From NCBI RefSeq assembly GCF_000327065.1, contig NC_019936.1:3562001-3626000 (forward strand): 64,000 bases of DNA. The letters run 5' to 3'. Position numbers and translations under genes: made by a program. This stretch comes from Stutzerimonas stutzeri RCH2 (GTDB lineage: Bacteria > Pseudomonadota > Gammaproteobacteria > Pseudomonadales > Pseudomonadaceae). Shown piece after piece: positions 34,724 through 47,262 of this stretch. The notes beneath the pieces are model-generated. The model ran no database searches and was not told where the DNA came from. It saw only the letters and a program-made list of their open reading frames with translations. The first letter of the stretch is position 1. Every line of letters begins with the position of its first letter.

Positions 34724-36955
34724 TTAACCCTCGATCTCATCCAGCAAGGCCAAGACGTCATCCAGAGATGGTAACCCCTCTTGCGTCTGGTTCCCTTCAA
34801 TGACTTTGACTTCGATCAGCCCCGACATTGCGGCGGCGTTCTTGGTCAGCGTCCAACCGTTATCGGCGTTCCACACAATGGCACCGTTTTCGAGTTTGGG
34901 GTCTTCCAGCGTTAGGATTAACGCCTCGCACTTATAGAGCTTTTCACTCAGTTTTTTGGCTGACTCCGATGCCCCAAAGACATCCCGAGACTGCGCATCC
35001 AGAGCTTTATCGAGGCGAAGTTTAAGGTCGTCGCGTTCTTCCTTGAGGTTGCCAAGCTTCACGTCATCCCCTTTGACGCAGCCGAGCAGCCCGCAGTCCA
35101 AACAGGCTCCCATTTTCGGGCAAGGCTCGTAAGCAAAATTGTGCACACAGACGCCGAGATGGGTTTGATGGACAACGCGGTCCGGTTCACCCTCGCGCAG
35201 TTCCCTTACATCACCAAGAGTCAGAGGCTGATTTGTTTTGACCTTGTCCAGACGCTGAGCACCGGTGCTGTGCTTAGTTTTGGGGTGGAACGCCGCAACC
35301 CTCTGGGTGCGGTCCTCGATGGTTTCATGGTTGTAGACCGATCCCCTCGACGTACGCCCGGAGAAGGCGTCAATCAGGAGTTGCGACAGACCGGCCTGGT
35401 GCATCCGCGTGTTCAATTCATGCCGAAACGCATGCGTGTTGACCTTGATGCCGGGGTAGCCATGGCGCTCAAACATACTTTTAATACGCGGGTCGTTCGC
35501 ACCGCCTAATTGCGCTGTCAATCGGTTAGAGTGCGCCGCGATCTCCACACCAAATTCGTGTTTCTCGTTACCTGAGTTTTTTGCCATTGCTCCCGTGCGC
35601 ACGGTAAACAGCGCATCACGGTATTTAACCCGAGCTTTACCCTCCGTGTATGGCGTGGTGTATGGAAAATCTTTTGGAAGATACTTTTCCCGCAACAGCA
35701 CATTGAGCTTGCGAAGCGTGATCATGCATCGGTCGTCAAACTCAATACTCTGGAATCTTTGCTTGCCCTTAACATATATGCGCTGCCCTGCGCTGGAGTC
35801 CCACCCGTCACGGATATCGGCCAAGAGGGCTCGTGCGGCGGGGCTGAGCGCCTTTTGCTTCTCTACGGATTTCAGGAACTTACTTTTGAATACGCTTCGC
35901 GGGTGGGATGTTTCATGAACGGTGAGTTTCACTGCGGCACAGCATTCGGCGTACGTGAGCGGTTCATCAGGTCCCTTAGATGGCACTCCTTCGTGGGGGG
36001 GGAAATCATCGGGATTGTCTTCTAGCCAGGCGGCGTAAGCACGCGGCTCATCGGTGATCGGTTTCAGTAACGTAATGACCCGTTCGACGACCGGCTCCAT
36101 CTCAGGCTTAACGACGGGCTTCAGCGTCACCTGGTTTATCTTTTCCGAGTGCCAGCGCAGGAACATGCGCCGATTACCCTGGTTATCCTCTTTAAATACC
36201 ACGCAATCCAATTCAACATCCGCCAATTCACCCACGCGACTGGGGGCACTCAGCAACAGCGCACAGGCGGAGGTCACAACGATATCGAGGGGGAGGGTCA
36301 ATTCGTTTGAGAACACTTCCCCGAGGGCTCTGATCGCGTCAGGGCTGGGAAGCTTCTGTTCCCGATCTGCTCTTTGTTGCTTGAGCGTGCCATTAGGCTT
36401 AATTGTCAGCGGAGAGGTCCACCGGAAATCCGAATTGAGCAGATTTTTGGCCCGCATCAGGCTGATGATGGTCTCAAGTGACTTACTGTACGTGTATGCG
36501 TTGTTACCTTTGGTCCAGTAACGGTCCATGTACTCGCACGCTTTATTGCAAACAGCGGCGGACACCCGCGTCACATCCCGTGTGCCGGTCAGTTCGAGTA
36601 GGGCGGCTTCCAGCGCCCTCAGAGAACCCATCCAGCCTCCCACCGCCTTTTTTTGCAAATACACCCCTCGATACACCAGTAAGGCTTTGGCAAAATCCGT
36701 GAAGGGTGCCTGCATTGCCTTTGGGGCAGATCTAGTTGATCCGACCGCCGAGAAGTTACAGCCTGTGAATCCATGCGGGTGCCAACTGCTATCTTCCCAG
36801 AGAATACTCGCGTGCACTCGACTGGGAATGCCTTTGGGCAGGGTCTGTTTTGCCCATTCGATAAATGCCTCAAGTTGAGCCTCCGCAGCCAGCTGGCTCC
36901 TGGGCTTAAAATCGACAATGTTATTCGCCGATTCAGAATAAAACGCATCGGTCAT
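34724..36955 (-). CDS. Large tyrosine recombinase, third of the module (743 aa)
   Basis: A 743-aa protein with a tyrosine-recombinase core: Arg in LSAPSRVGELADVE (about residue 240), THAFRHELNTRMHQAG (HxxR, about 530), and DAFSGRTSRGSVYNHET with the likely nucleophile Tyr (about 562). After the core comes a Cys cluster CVHNFAYEPCPKMGACLDC (about 625), probably a zinc site, and a coiled coil. Its start overlaps the previous gene by four bases (ATGA). It is much longer than phage integrases; large partners of this type occur in Tn554-like and 'trio' elements. Confidence 0.8.
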   Translation of the reverse strand: MTDAFYSESANNIVDFKPRSQLAAEAQLEAFIEWAKQTLPKGIPSRVHASILWEDSSWHPHGFTGCNFSAVGSTRSAPKAMQAPFTDFAKALLVYRGVYLQKKAVGGWMGSLRALEAALLELTGTRDVTRVSAAVCNKACEYMDRYWTKGNNAYTYSKSLETIISLMRAKNLLNSDFRWTSPLTIKPNGTLKQQRADREQKLPSPDAIRALGEVFSNELTLPLDIVVTSACALLLSAPSRVGELADVELDCVVFKEDNQGNRRMFLRWHSEKINQVTLKPVVKPEMEPVVERVITLLKPITDEPRAYAAWLEDNPDDFPPHEGVPSKGPDEPLTYAECCAAVKLTVHETSHPRSVFKSKFLKSVEKQKALSPAARALLADIRDGWDSSAGQRIYVKGKQRFQSIEFDDRCMITLRKLNVLLREKYLPKDFPYTTPYTEGKARVKYRDALFTVRTGAMAKNSGNEKHEFGVEIAAHSNRLTAQLGGANDPRIKSMFERHGYPGIKVNTHAFRHELNTRMHQAGLSQLLIDAFSGRTSRGSVYNHETIEDRTQRVAAFHPKTKHSTGAQRLDKVKTNQPLTLGDVRELREGEPDRVVHQTHLGVCVHNFAYEPCPKMGACLDCGLLGCVKGDDVKLGNLKEERDDLKLRLDKALDAQSRDVFGASESAKKLSEKLYKCEALILTLEDPKLENGAIVWNADNGWTLTKNAAAMSGLIEVKVIEGNQTQEGLPSLDDVLALLDEIEG

Positions 36956-38538
36956 TCGTCTTCCCTCCCGGATCGGAGCATGGCCTCACAATCCAGAATC
37001 ACCTTACGGCAAGCCAGAATGGCCCGATCCCAGAGCACGCCGGTAATTTTATCCGTGGCAATGGTTTGCGCCCGACGACGCTCCAATCGCTCAAGGACCG
37101 CATGGTGATTGCCGTTCAGAAGGGGTTGGAATTTTCCGCATGCGTAACAGGTGTACGGCGCATCAAGATGGCAGGTGGCAGTGGCACCGCATACTGCCAC
37201 ATCCTCGATTTGTCGATCCGCTCGGTCCCCGTTTTCAGCTGAGGTACGATCCGCGACAATGATTCCGGTGAACGCATTCACAACCAAGGCCAGCTGGTCG
37301 CTCATCTTCGCGTCGATCAACGCCATCAACTCCGCCGATATGGCGCGGTACTTTCGCACTGTGTGAGTGTTTCTGTGCATCAATGCACGGGCCATTGTCC
37401 ACTCATCCTGCCCCGCATTGGAAAGGTCCGTGCCGAGGGTATGTCTGAACCGGTGGCCCCGCGTCACTTTCAGCGGCTGATGGGTGCGAGGCGAAATCGG
37501 AAAGGACTCCATCCGCTCGATGCGGGCAAGCCAAGCATGAATTGTGCTTTTTCCGGCATGAAAGATTGGCTGCGGCGCGTATTCGAGGTCTTTTTGAAGG
37601 GGGCTATCGAGCAAAACAGGGGGAGACATCCGCTCACGACATTCAGCTTCATCATGCAGCTTCCGACGAAAGATGGGCACATTTTCAATGGCTGCATTCC
37701 AGTCGGCACCGTTTGGATAGGTTTGCCAGAGTTGCGCCAGAACTATTGCCTTGTAGGACTGCACGGTGTTGTAGAGGTCCTCATCCAGACTGAATGTTTC
37801 GGGCTTTACTCGCCAACCTGCCTCGTCGTCAATTTGCTTTACCCAATGAAACCTGACATTGCAGCCCTGGTCGCTCTTCGTGAAATCAGCAAAAATCATC
37901 ATTCGCACCTGAGCGCCACGCTGCCCGTAAATCATCAATATGCGCAGGTAAAGGTACTGCTCGAAATCTAAGTGCCCGTGACAAAACTGCTCATGGATCC
38001 ATTGGTACAGCGCGTCTTGCTCCACCTGCGTGAGCGGGCCTTGTTCGGGGTCCAGTGTGAGGATCACGTCGTTGCTCGAACTCTTTTTCCTGGGCAGTGC
38101 CTGGTAGGCGTCGATCAGTGGTTGCGACGGGTGCTGTTCGAGTGACTCGCAGTCGTGCCAAAACTCCATGAAAGCTGCAATGAGACTGAACTCTCTATAG
38201 TTAAATCGCTCCCGCAAAGCGATCAGTTGACCCTCGTTGAGCGGGTCTATCTCGCTCTGAGCAGCCCGCGACAACACACTGGCGGTATTAGCAACCGTGC
38301 GCGCTGCCGCATTGGCCATTCGGTACGCCAGGGCTGCGTGCAACCAGGGCTGCCAATCCGACGAGACGCAGGCAATAGCTGCCTCCCAGTTGACTGGTTG
38401 ACTGGTCGATTTATCCGGACTCCACATCGGTTCTGCGGGTGTGAACACCTCCCCACATTTCGCCAGGCGAGGTGTGTTCAGCCATGCATCGAGGCTGTCC
38501 TTCGTGGGGGCCTGAAGTGCTTCTACGGAGATGTTCAT
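36952..38538 (-). CDS. Tyrosine recombinase, second of the module (528 aa)
   Basis: A 528-aa protein with catalytic elements YGQRGAQVRMMIF (Arg, about residue 215), TRGHRFRHTLGTDLSNAG (HxxR-H, about 365), and ALMHRNTHTVRKYRAIS (His and nucleophile Tyr, about 392-402). A C-terminal CGATATCHLDAPYTCYACGK suggests a zinc-binding Cys/His cluster, as in the 743-aa partner. It overlaps both neighbours by four bases, so the three recombinases are made together. It is roughly TnpB-like in plan. Confidence 0.82.
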   Translation of the reverse strand: MNISVEALQAPTKDSLDAWLNTPRLAKCGEVFTPAEPMWSPDKSTSQPVNWEAAIACVSSDWQPWLHAALAYRMANAAARTVANTASVLSRAAQSEIDPLNEGQLIALRERFNYREFSLIAAFMEFWHDCESLEQHPSQPLIDAYQALPRKKSSSNDVILTLDPEQGPLTQVEQDALYQWIHEQFCHGHLDFEQYLYLRILMIYGQRGAQVRMMIFADFTKSDQGCNVRFHWVKQIDDEAGWRVKPETFSLDEDLYNTVQSYKAIVLAQLWQTYPNGADWNAAIENVPIFRRKLHDEAECRERMSPPVLLDSPLQKDLEYAPQPIFHAGKSTIHAWLARIERMESFPISPRTHQPLKVTRGHRFRHTLGTDLSNAGQDEWTMARALMHRNTHTVRKYRAISAELMALIDAKMSDQLALVVNAFTGIIVADRTSAENGDRADRQIEDVAVCGATATCHLDAPYTCYACGKFQPLLNGNHHAVLERLERRRAQTIATDKITGVLWDRAILACRKVILDCEAMLRSGREDE

Positions 38539-39800
38539 TTTGAACCCCCTTTTGTCGTGCCGGTCTTCTGGCGGATGGCCTTAAGCCGCTCGGCCCGTTT
38601 CTGTATCGCTTTGTCTGCCTCTTCCTTCCAGAATTTCGCGCCGTAGAGGCCGGGCATGTTTGATGCGGGATTCCAGCCGAACATCCATGTGAGGGTCTTT
38701 TGAACTTGCGTGGTGCGATCCTCCGGCGTGAGCGTTGCCAGTTCCTCACGCATGCTTTCCAGCATCGTGTAAACCGCGTCATGCCTCAGGATATGCAGGT
38801 GCACATGAGCCAGTTTCGGCGCTATTTCTCGGACCTTGGACAGAACACCATCCACTGCCTTGATGGTCAGAGGTCCGCCCTCATTTCGCTTGTGCGCAAC
38901 AAGCAAAAACGGATGCCTTCTCGCTTGCGATGCGCCGTTACGGGGCTTCCTGTGGCGATATTTCGATTCGTACTCAGTGATTGCGTCATACAGGTCATCG
39001 GTCATCACCAGCATGCGCTCGTGGGTTTTGAATTGCGGGGCCATGGTTCGTGGATCGAGGCTTTCATCTTCCAGGTTGACCACCGCTAGTTGACGACTGT
39101 GCCAGTGAATATCGCTGGTCTTGATCAGCAGCATCTCGGAGCGGCGAAGCCCCATATCCAGACCCAAAAGCAAAATGATGTAATTACGTAATCGAATAGC
39201 TGGATCAGCGAAGGGGTTGATCGGACTGTCAGGGCGCAGAATCTCCAGCAATCGATCTCGCTCCTGGGTTGTCAGTCCTTTCATTTCGTCCAATCGCGTT
39301 TTTTTCCACGCAGGGCTGGCCGCTTTGATCTTGCGGTTGATGCGCTTCTTCACATCGTCAACCGCCTCATATCGTGATGAGTGATCACCCAACTTGTCAT
39401 AGAGGAAGGCCAGATAATCGCGTACCGCCTCGATTCGCTGCCGCGCATGGACTTTGCCAACGGATTTGTAGGCAGTCGGATGCAAACGCATCCCCGCATA
39501 CTTCATGGCCAGGGTTTCCTTGCTGAACCCCGCGTCCGACACAAACCGAGAAAGTTCAGTGTCTGTCAGGTATTGGCTGGCAGGGCGCTGTTCGATGCGA
39601 GAAATCAGATCAATAGAGGAGAAGGCTAGAAACTGCTCAAGCACAACTAGATGCTCAAGGTACTTCTTGGTTGTTTCCAGTGCTCTGCCCGAGTGCTCCA
39701 TGGTCATGTAGAGGTTGGGGTAGTAAACCGGGATGTAGTCTTGCACCAGTAGCTTTCTGCGAGCACCATTCACCACCTGCTCTATGACCTGGAGACCCAT
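38535..39800 (-). CDS. Tyrosine recombinase, first of the module (421 aa)
   Basis: A 421-aa protein, first gene of the module, starting MGLQVIEQVVNGARRK with GGGAG 6 bases upstream. It has a SAM-like N-terminal DNA-binding part and the catalytic residues GLRRSEMLLIK (Arg, about residue 215), HLHILRHDAVYTML (HxxRH, about 338) and MFGWNPASNMPGLYG (Trp replacing the second His; Tyr about 388). TnpA of Tn554-like elements is of similar size. It lies about 150 bases from the island-ettA junction, the usual place for the gene that recombines that end. Confidence 0.85.
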   Translation of the reverse strand: MGLQVIEQVVNGARRKLLVQDYIPVYYPNLYMTMEHSGRALETTKKYLEHLVVLEQFLAFSSIDLISRIEQRPASQYLTDTELSRFVSDAGFSKETLAMKYAGMRLHPTAYKSVGKVHARQRIEAVRDYLAFLYDKLGDHSSRYEAVDDVKKRINRKIKAASPAWKKTRLDEMKGLTTQERDRLLEILRPDSPINPFADPAIRLRNYIILLLGLDMGLRRSEMLLIKTSDIHWHSRQLAVVNLEDESLDPRTMAPQFKTHERMLVMTDDLYDAITEYESKYRHRKPRNGASQARRHPFLLVAHKRNEGGPLTIKAVDGVLSKVREIAPKLAHVHLHILRHDAVYTMLESMREELATLTPEDRTTQVQKTLTWMFGWNPASNMPGLYGAKFWKEEADKAIQKRAERLKAIRQKTGTTKGGSK

Positions 39801-39947
39801 ATTGCTCCCTCATAAAAAATAACTTTTCTAAATATAGTCAGGAACAAGTTTGGGTCAACGCAAAATCTAACGTTTTGCTTTCCAGAATTTAAGCGCTTGT
39901 CGCTACCATAACTCTCTGAAAAAGCAGGATTAAAGGCGAATCAAACC
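39801..39947 (+). promoter_or_regulatory. Right end of the island; new upstream region of ettA
   Basis: This 147-base region now precedes ettA. It contains TTTGGGTCAA (39849-39858), like the left end, and the first of three near-identical octamers AAAGCAGG (39921), AAAGCAGG (39963) and AAAACAGG (39972), which run into the coding start and may be recombinase-binding repeats. AAAGG about 11 bases before ATG 39948 can serve as ribosome-binding site. I see no convincing -35/-10 pair, though a promoter must lie here if ettA is expressed. Confidence 0.45.
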
Positions 39948-41642
<1,695 letters not shown>

Positions 41643-41657
41643 CGGTTGCACCAGACG

Positions 41658-41680
41658 AACGGAGCCCAAGCGGCTCCGTT
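41658..41680 (+). terminator. ettA terminator
   Basis: AACGGAGCC pairs with GGCTCCGTT around CAAGC, 15 bases past the ettA stop, followed by CTTG. Confidence 0.75.
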
Positions 41681-41801
41681 CTTGCGTCAGAAAGACGACT
41701 ATCGACTAGTAGCAAAACGCCTTATGTCGGATAATTGCCGCTTTTCGATAACCGGCCGGCGATCATCCACCGCGCCAATCTAGCGACAGAGGGAACTTCG
41801 C

Positions 41802-43793
41802 ATGGCAGCCTTGGGACTGCGCGGCAAATCACTGCTGGCCCTGTTGCTGAGCTGTCTCCTCGCTTTCGCCCTCGCCGGCCTGATCGGTCGGGAGGCCTTG
41901 CTTGGCGTGCAGCACCGCTTTGGCGAGGCCTACGCGCGCAACGTCGTACAGCTCAACCGCGAACGTCTTTTCGCGCCGGTATCCCGCGAACTGGCCCTTG
42001 CCCAGCGTCTCGCCGCCTCTCAGCTGACAGTCGCCTGGCTGCAGGCCGAAGACAGTCCGGCCAAGCGCGACACCTTTTTCAAAGAAGCCGCCGGCTACCA
42101 GCAGGCATTCGGCGACCATGCATATTTCGCTGCGTCTGCCAGCAGCAACAGCTATTACTCCAACGGCCCGGGCCAGGAGCCAAGCCAGGCGCCGCGCTAC
42201 CTGATGAGCCCGGACAATCCGCGCGACGAGTGGTTCTACCAGACCCTGCAGGCAACAGCTCCCTACTCGATCAATGTCGACCGCTCCGTAGTCACTGGCG
42301 AGCTCAAGGTATGGTTCAACGTGCAGGTGCGCGACGGCGATCGTCATCTAGGCCTGGTCGGCTCGGGCATCGGGTTGCGCGCCTTTCTGGATGATTTCAT
42401 CGAGTCGAGCAAGGTCGGAGTCGAGTCGATGGTGCTCGACGCCTACGGCTCGATCCTGGTGCACCCGAATCAGAACCTGGTCACGCTGAATGCCGAGACG
42501 GCCCGTGGGCGCTCGCTATCGACCAACGTGCTGGGGCTGCTCGACGATATCAGCGCCGCCACGGCAGTCCGCCAGGCGATGGCCGACAGCCGCGAGGCAC
42601 CCGGAACAGTCTCGACATTGCGCGTCACCCTGGACGGGGCGCCGCGTCTCCTGGCGCTGAGCTGGATACCGGAACTGCAATGGTTCGTCGCCAGCTCCGT
42701 CGATCTCGGCACTGCACAGGTGGTCGAGGTACGCCCTCTGCTGCCCGCCATCGGCCTGTTTCTGGTGCTCTTCCTGCTGCTGATCGGCGGCGGTGCCTGG
42801 CTGGTCGAAAAGCGCGTGCTCAAGCCGCTGCGCCAGCTGCGCCGCGGTGCTCAGGCGCTGGCGGCCGGACAGTACGATGTAGCGTTGCCGCTCGGCCGCA
42901 AAGACGAGATCGGCGAGCTGAGCGCTGCCTTCGGCAGCATGGCGCAGACGGTTCGCAGCCACACCAGCGAACTGGAAAACCGCGTGCGCGAGCGTACCCA
43001 GGAACTGGAGCGAGCGAACCGCGACATGGCGGCCGCGCACAAGAAGATCGACGATTCCATCGACTATGCCAGCCTCATCCAGCGCTCCATCCTGCCCAAT
43101 CGGCAGCTGGTCAGCGCCATGGGCGATCGTCATGCGGTGCTCTGGCGGCCACGTGATGTCGTCGGGGGCGACTTCTATGTCTACCGGGCGGACGAGCGCG
43201 GTTGCCTGTTCGGTGTAGTCGATTGTGCCGGGCATGGCGTGCCGGGCGCGCTGATGACCATGCTCGCCCACGCCGCCATCGACCAGGCGCTCGGCACGAC
43301 CGGCCTGAATGATCCGGCAGCTGCGCTATCGCGTACCGACGCGATCGTCCGCAGCATGCTGCGTGAAGAGGACGACGCCCATGCGCTGGCCACCAACATG
43401 GACATCGGCCTGGCCTATGTCGACCTGCAGCGACGCGAGGTGCGCTACGCCGGAGCGAAGATCGCGCTGTACTACTGCGACGGCGAGGAGGTCCAGGAAG
43501 TCCGCGCGGCGCGACGCGCGATCGGTGACAAGCGCATCGGCGAGTACCACAACACCCTCGTCAAACTGCAGCCGGGGCGGACGTTCTACATGACCACCGA
43601 CGGCTTCCTCGACCAGGCGGGTGGCGAACAGGGGTACGGCTTCGGCAACAGCCGCTTCGCCAGCATGCTCCGCGCGCACGCCAGACTGCCGCTGGCCGAC
43701 CAAGGCGAAGCCTTCAGCCGTGCGCTGGCGCACTATCAGGGTGATTATCCGCAGCGCGACGACATCACGATGTTATGTTTCCGTTTCGATTGA
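41802..43793 (+). CDS. siaA: Membrane PP2C-type phosphatase SiaA
   Basis: A 663-aa sensor phosphatase. TM1 (LLALLLSCLLAFALAGLIG) and TM2 (LLPAIGLFLVLFLLLIGGG, about residue 310) bound a periplasmic dCache-like sensor; a HAMP segment (KPLRQLRRGAQALAAGQYDV) and coiled coil lead to a PP2C/SpoIIE phosphatase (VVGGDFYVY and VVDCAGHGVPGALMTML, metal-binding Asp residues). In P. aeruginosa SiaA removes the phosphate from SiaC, which then activates the diguanylate cyclase SiaD, promoting aggregation and biofilm. First of siaABCD. Confidence 0.93.
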   Translation: MAALGLRGKSLLALLLSCLLAFALAGLIGREALLGVQHRFGEAYARNVVQLNRERLFAPVSRELALAQRLAASQLTVAWLQAEDSPAKRDTFFKEAAGYQQAFGDHAYFAASASSNSYYSNGPGQEPSQAPRYLMSPDNPRDEWFYQTLQATAPYSINVDRSVVTGELKVWFNVQVRDGDRHLGLVGSGIGLRAFLDDFIESSKVGVESMVLDAYGSILVHPNQNLVTLNAETARGRSLSTNVLGLLDDISAATAVRQAMADSREAPGTVSTLRVTLDGAPRLLALSWIPELQWFVASSVDLGTAQVVEVRPLLPAIGLFLVLFLLLIGGGAWLVEKRVLKPLRQLRRGAQALAAGQYDVALPLGRKDEIGELSAAFGSMAQTVRSHTSELENRVRERTQELERANRDMAAAHKKIDDSIDYASLIQRSILPNRQLVSAMGDRHAVLWRPRDVVGGDFYVYRADERGCLFGVVDCAGHGVPGALMTMLAHAAIDQALGTTGLNDPAAALSRTDAIVRSMLREEDDAHALATNMDIGLAYVDLQRREVRYAGAKIALYYCDGEEVQEVRAARRAIGDKRIGEYHNTLVKLQPGRTFYMTTDGFLDQAGGEQGYGFGNSRFASMLRAHARLPLADQGEAFSRALAHYQGDYPQRDDITMLCFRFD

Positions 43794-43808
43794 GACAGGG
43801 AGTTGGCA

Positions 43809-44351
43809 ATGGCCCCGATTGACATGTTCGCGATGCGCGAATGCTACAACCAGCAACAGATCATGTTGTGCTTCAACGGCCCCATCTCGCGCAGCCTGAT
43901 CGAAGAGATAGGCAACGCGCTGCGCAATTACATGGCCGAAGAACAGGCCCACCCGTCATCGGCAATGGATGTGTTCGCCGTCTACATCGAGATGACGCAG
44001 AACATTCGCCATTACACCCGCGAGAAGAACTGGTCCGATCAGCAGGCAGGGGCCACGGTGGTGGTGTCGCGCGATGATCAGGGCCGCTATGTCGTCTCGG
44101 CCGGCAACCTGATCGAAACCGCCGACGGCCAATTGCTGCTCGGTGCAGTGGCCGAACTGGCGAAGAAGAACAAGGCGGAACTGAAGGCGCTGTACAAGGA
44201 ACAATTGCGCCGGCCACGCGACGAACATGTGACCTCCGGCGCAGGGCTGGGCCTGATCGACATTGCGCGCAAATCCAGCGAGCCGCTCAAGGCCTCGTTG
44301 CAACCGGTTTCCGACGAACTTTCCTTCATCAGTCTGAGCGCCGTCATCTGA
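43809..44351 (+). CDS. siaB: SiaC kinase SiaB
   Basis: A 180-aa protein starting MAPIDMFAMRECYNQQQIML, with AGGGAG upstream of ATG 43809 (a TTG two codons earlier is less likely). It belongs to the SiaB/DUF6272 family: ISRSLIEEIGNALRNYM, FAVYIEMTQNIRHY (kinase-like N-box with Glu and Asn), GAGLGLIDIARKS (glycine loop). These are the GHKL-type ATP-binding elements. It phosphorylates SiaC and so counters SiaA. 15 bases after siaA. Confidence 0.92.
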   Translation: MAPIDMFAMRECYNQQQIMLCFNGPISRSLIEEIGNALRNYMAEEQAHPSSAMDVFAVYIEMTQNIRHYTREKNWSDQQAGATVVVSRDDQGRYVVSAGNLIETADGQLLLGAVAELAKKNKAELKALYKEQLRRPRDEHVTSGAGLGLIDIARKSSEPLKASLQPVSDELSFISLSAVI

Positions 44352-44368
44352 CCTCCAAGAGCATCCAC

Positions 44369-44746
44369 ATGAACGATTTCTCCATCCCCGGCAGCCAATC
44401 CACCCCCGCCATTCATTCGGACTGGGAAAAAGGTGTCGTCTCGATGCAGGGCGATTCCTATCCGGAAAACTCTTACGAACTGTTCCATCAGGTCTATGAC
44501 TGGATTGAGCGTTTCCTCGGCCAGGCCTCGCATCCGCTCGCCCTCGAACTGCGTCTGCTGTATCTCAACACCAGCAGCATCAAGGCGATGATGGACATCT
44601 TCGACCTGCTCGAAGCGGCCTATCAGGATGGCCGTCAGGTGGCCGTAAACTGGTACTACGACATCCGCAACGAGCGCGTGGTAGAGCTGGCCGAAGAGTT
44701 CAAGGAAGACTGCACTTTCCCCTTTTCCATCCTCAGTCACGACTGA
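44369..44746 (+). CDS. siaC: SiaC, phospho-regulated activator of SiaD
   Basis: A 125-aa DUF1987 protein with LELRLLYLNTSSIKAMMDIF at about residue 55-75; the Thr in NTSS is the phosphorylation site by comparison with P. aeruginosa SiaC (Thr68). Unphosphorylated SiaC binds and activates SiaD. It sits 17 bases after siaB. Confidence 0.93.
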   Translation: MNDFSIPGSQSTPAIHSDWEKGVVSMQGDSYPENSYELFHQVYDWIERFLGQASHPLALELRLLYLNTSSIKAMMDIFDLLEAAYQDGRQVAVNWYYDIRNERVVELAEEFKEDCTFPFSILSHD

Positions 44747-44758
44747 CAGAAGGTTGAT

Positions 44759-45544
44759 ATGCGTGGGCCATCGCCGCTAGAGCAAGAGGTTGCCGATCTC
44801 CTCGCCGATCCGCAGTTCGAGGGCCATCCGTTGAAGGAGGCCCTGAGCCAGCTGTGGGGAGCCCACCACGACCTGCTCGGACGCATCGAGCGAATCGCCC
44901 GCGTCTCTGACGGTTACCAGAGCATTGCCCGCGAGCGTGAAATGAGCCTGGCCGCACGCTTCGACAAGCAGTTGCGGCAGTTGGAGAAGGTCGCGCGCAT
45001 CTCCGATCGCTATCAACTGATGATGCACGACCTGAATGCCTCCCTGCGCGAGGCCTCGACACTCGACTCGCTGACCGGCATCGCCAACCGTCGACTGCTG
45101 ACCGAACGCCTGCGCGAGGAAAGCGAGCGCGCCAAACGCTATGCGCGCCCGCTGGCAGTGGTCATGTTGGATATCGACCGTTTCAAGCTGATCAACGATG
45201 AACACGGTCATGAGGTCGGTGATCGGGTATTGATCGAAGTGGTCCGCGTCATGGAAGCGGAGATTCGCGAACAGGATCTCTGCGGTCGCTGGGGCGGCGA
45301 AGAGTTTCTGATCCTCATGCCCGAATGCACCGCACCTACCGCTGGTGCGGTGATGGCCCGTATGGGAGAGAGCATCAGCGCACTCGGCGTGCGAGTGAAC
45401 GACAGTCTGCTGGGCGTCACCGCGAGCATGGGCATTGCCGAGCTGCGCGCCGAGGAAACCTATTCGAGCACCATCAATCGGGCCGATTTCGCGCTGCTGC
45501 GCGCAAAACGTAGCGGGCGCAATCGCTGCGAGCTGGCCGACTGA
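44759..45544 (+). CDS. siaD: Diguanylate cyclase SiaD
   Basis: A 261-aa cytosolic GGDEF protein. A helical N-terminus (about residues 1-95, coiled coil RQLEKVARISDRYQLMMHDL) mediates SiaC binding in the characterised homologue. The catalytic site is RWGGEEF (about 182) and an inhibitory I-site RxxD is present as REQD just upstream. It makes c-di-GMP from two GTP. Last gene of siaABCD, 12 bases after siaC. Confidence 0.93.
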   Translation: MRGPSPLEQEVADLLADPQFEGHPLKEALSQLWGAHHDLLGRIERIARVSDGYQSIAREREMSLAARFDKQLRQLEKVARISDRYQLMMHDLNASLREASTLDSLTGIANRRLLTERLREESERAKRYARPLAVVMLDIDRFKLINDEHGHEVGDRVLIEVVRVMEAEIREQDLCGRWGGEEFLILMPECTAPTAGAVMARMGESISALGVRVNDSLLGVTASMGIAELRAEETYSSTINRADFALLRAKRSGRNRCELAD

Positions 45545-45654
45545 GCAGGCGTAGCGCATCGATTTTTCTGCACAAAAACGACGCACGGTATGCGTCATTT
45601 TGGCGCGAAAGGCGGCACCTGACCGACCAGGCTCCGCCGAATACCCCGCGCTAG

Positions 45655-47148
<1,494 letters not shown>

Positions 47149-47171
47149 CCGCGCCAGCGGCACGCCATAAG

Positions 47172-47207
47172 AAAAGCCCCTGCCGGATCGTCCGACAGGG
47201 GCTTTTT
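47172..47207 (+). terminator. gdhA terminator
   Basis: AAAAGCCCCTG...CAGGGGCTTTTT with an inner CGGA/TCCG extension forms a long rho-independent hairpin ending in five Ts. Confidence 0.9.
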
Positions 47208-47262
47208 GCTTTCTTGCTGGCAACCGTGAAGCTTGGGCCGGGAAGCCGGCATCGGCGCTCGC

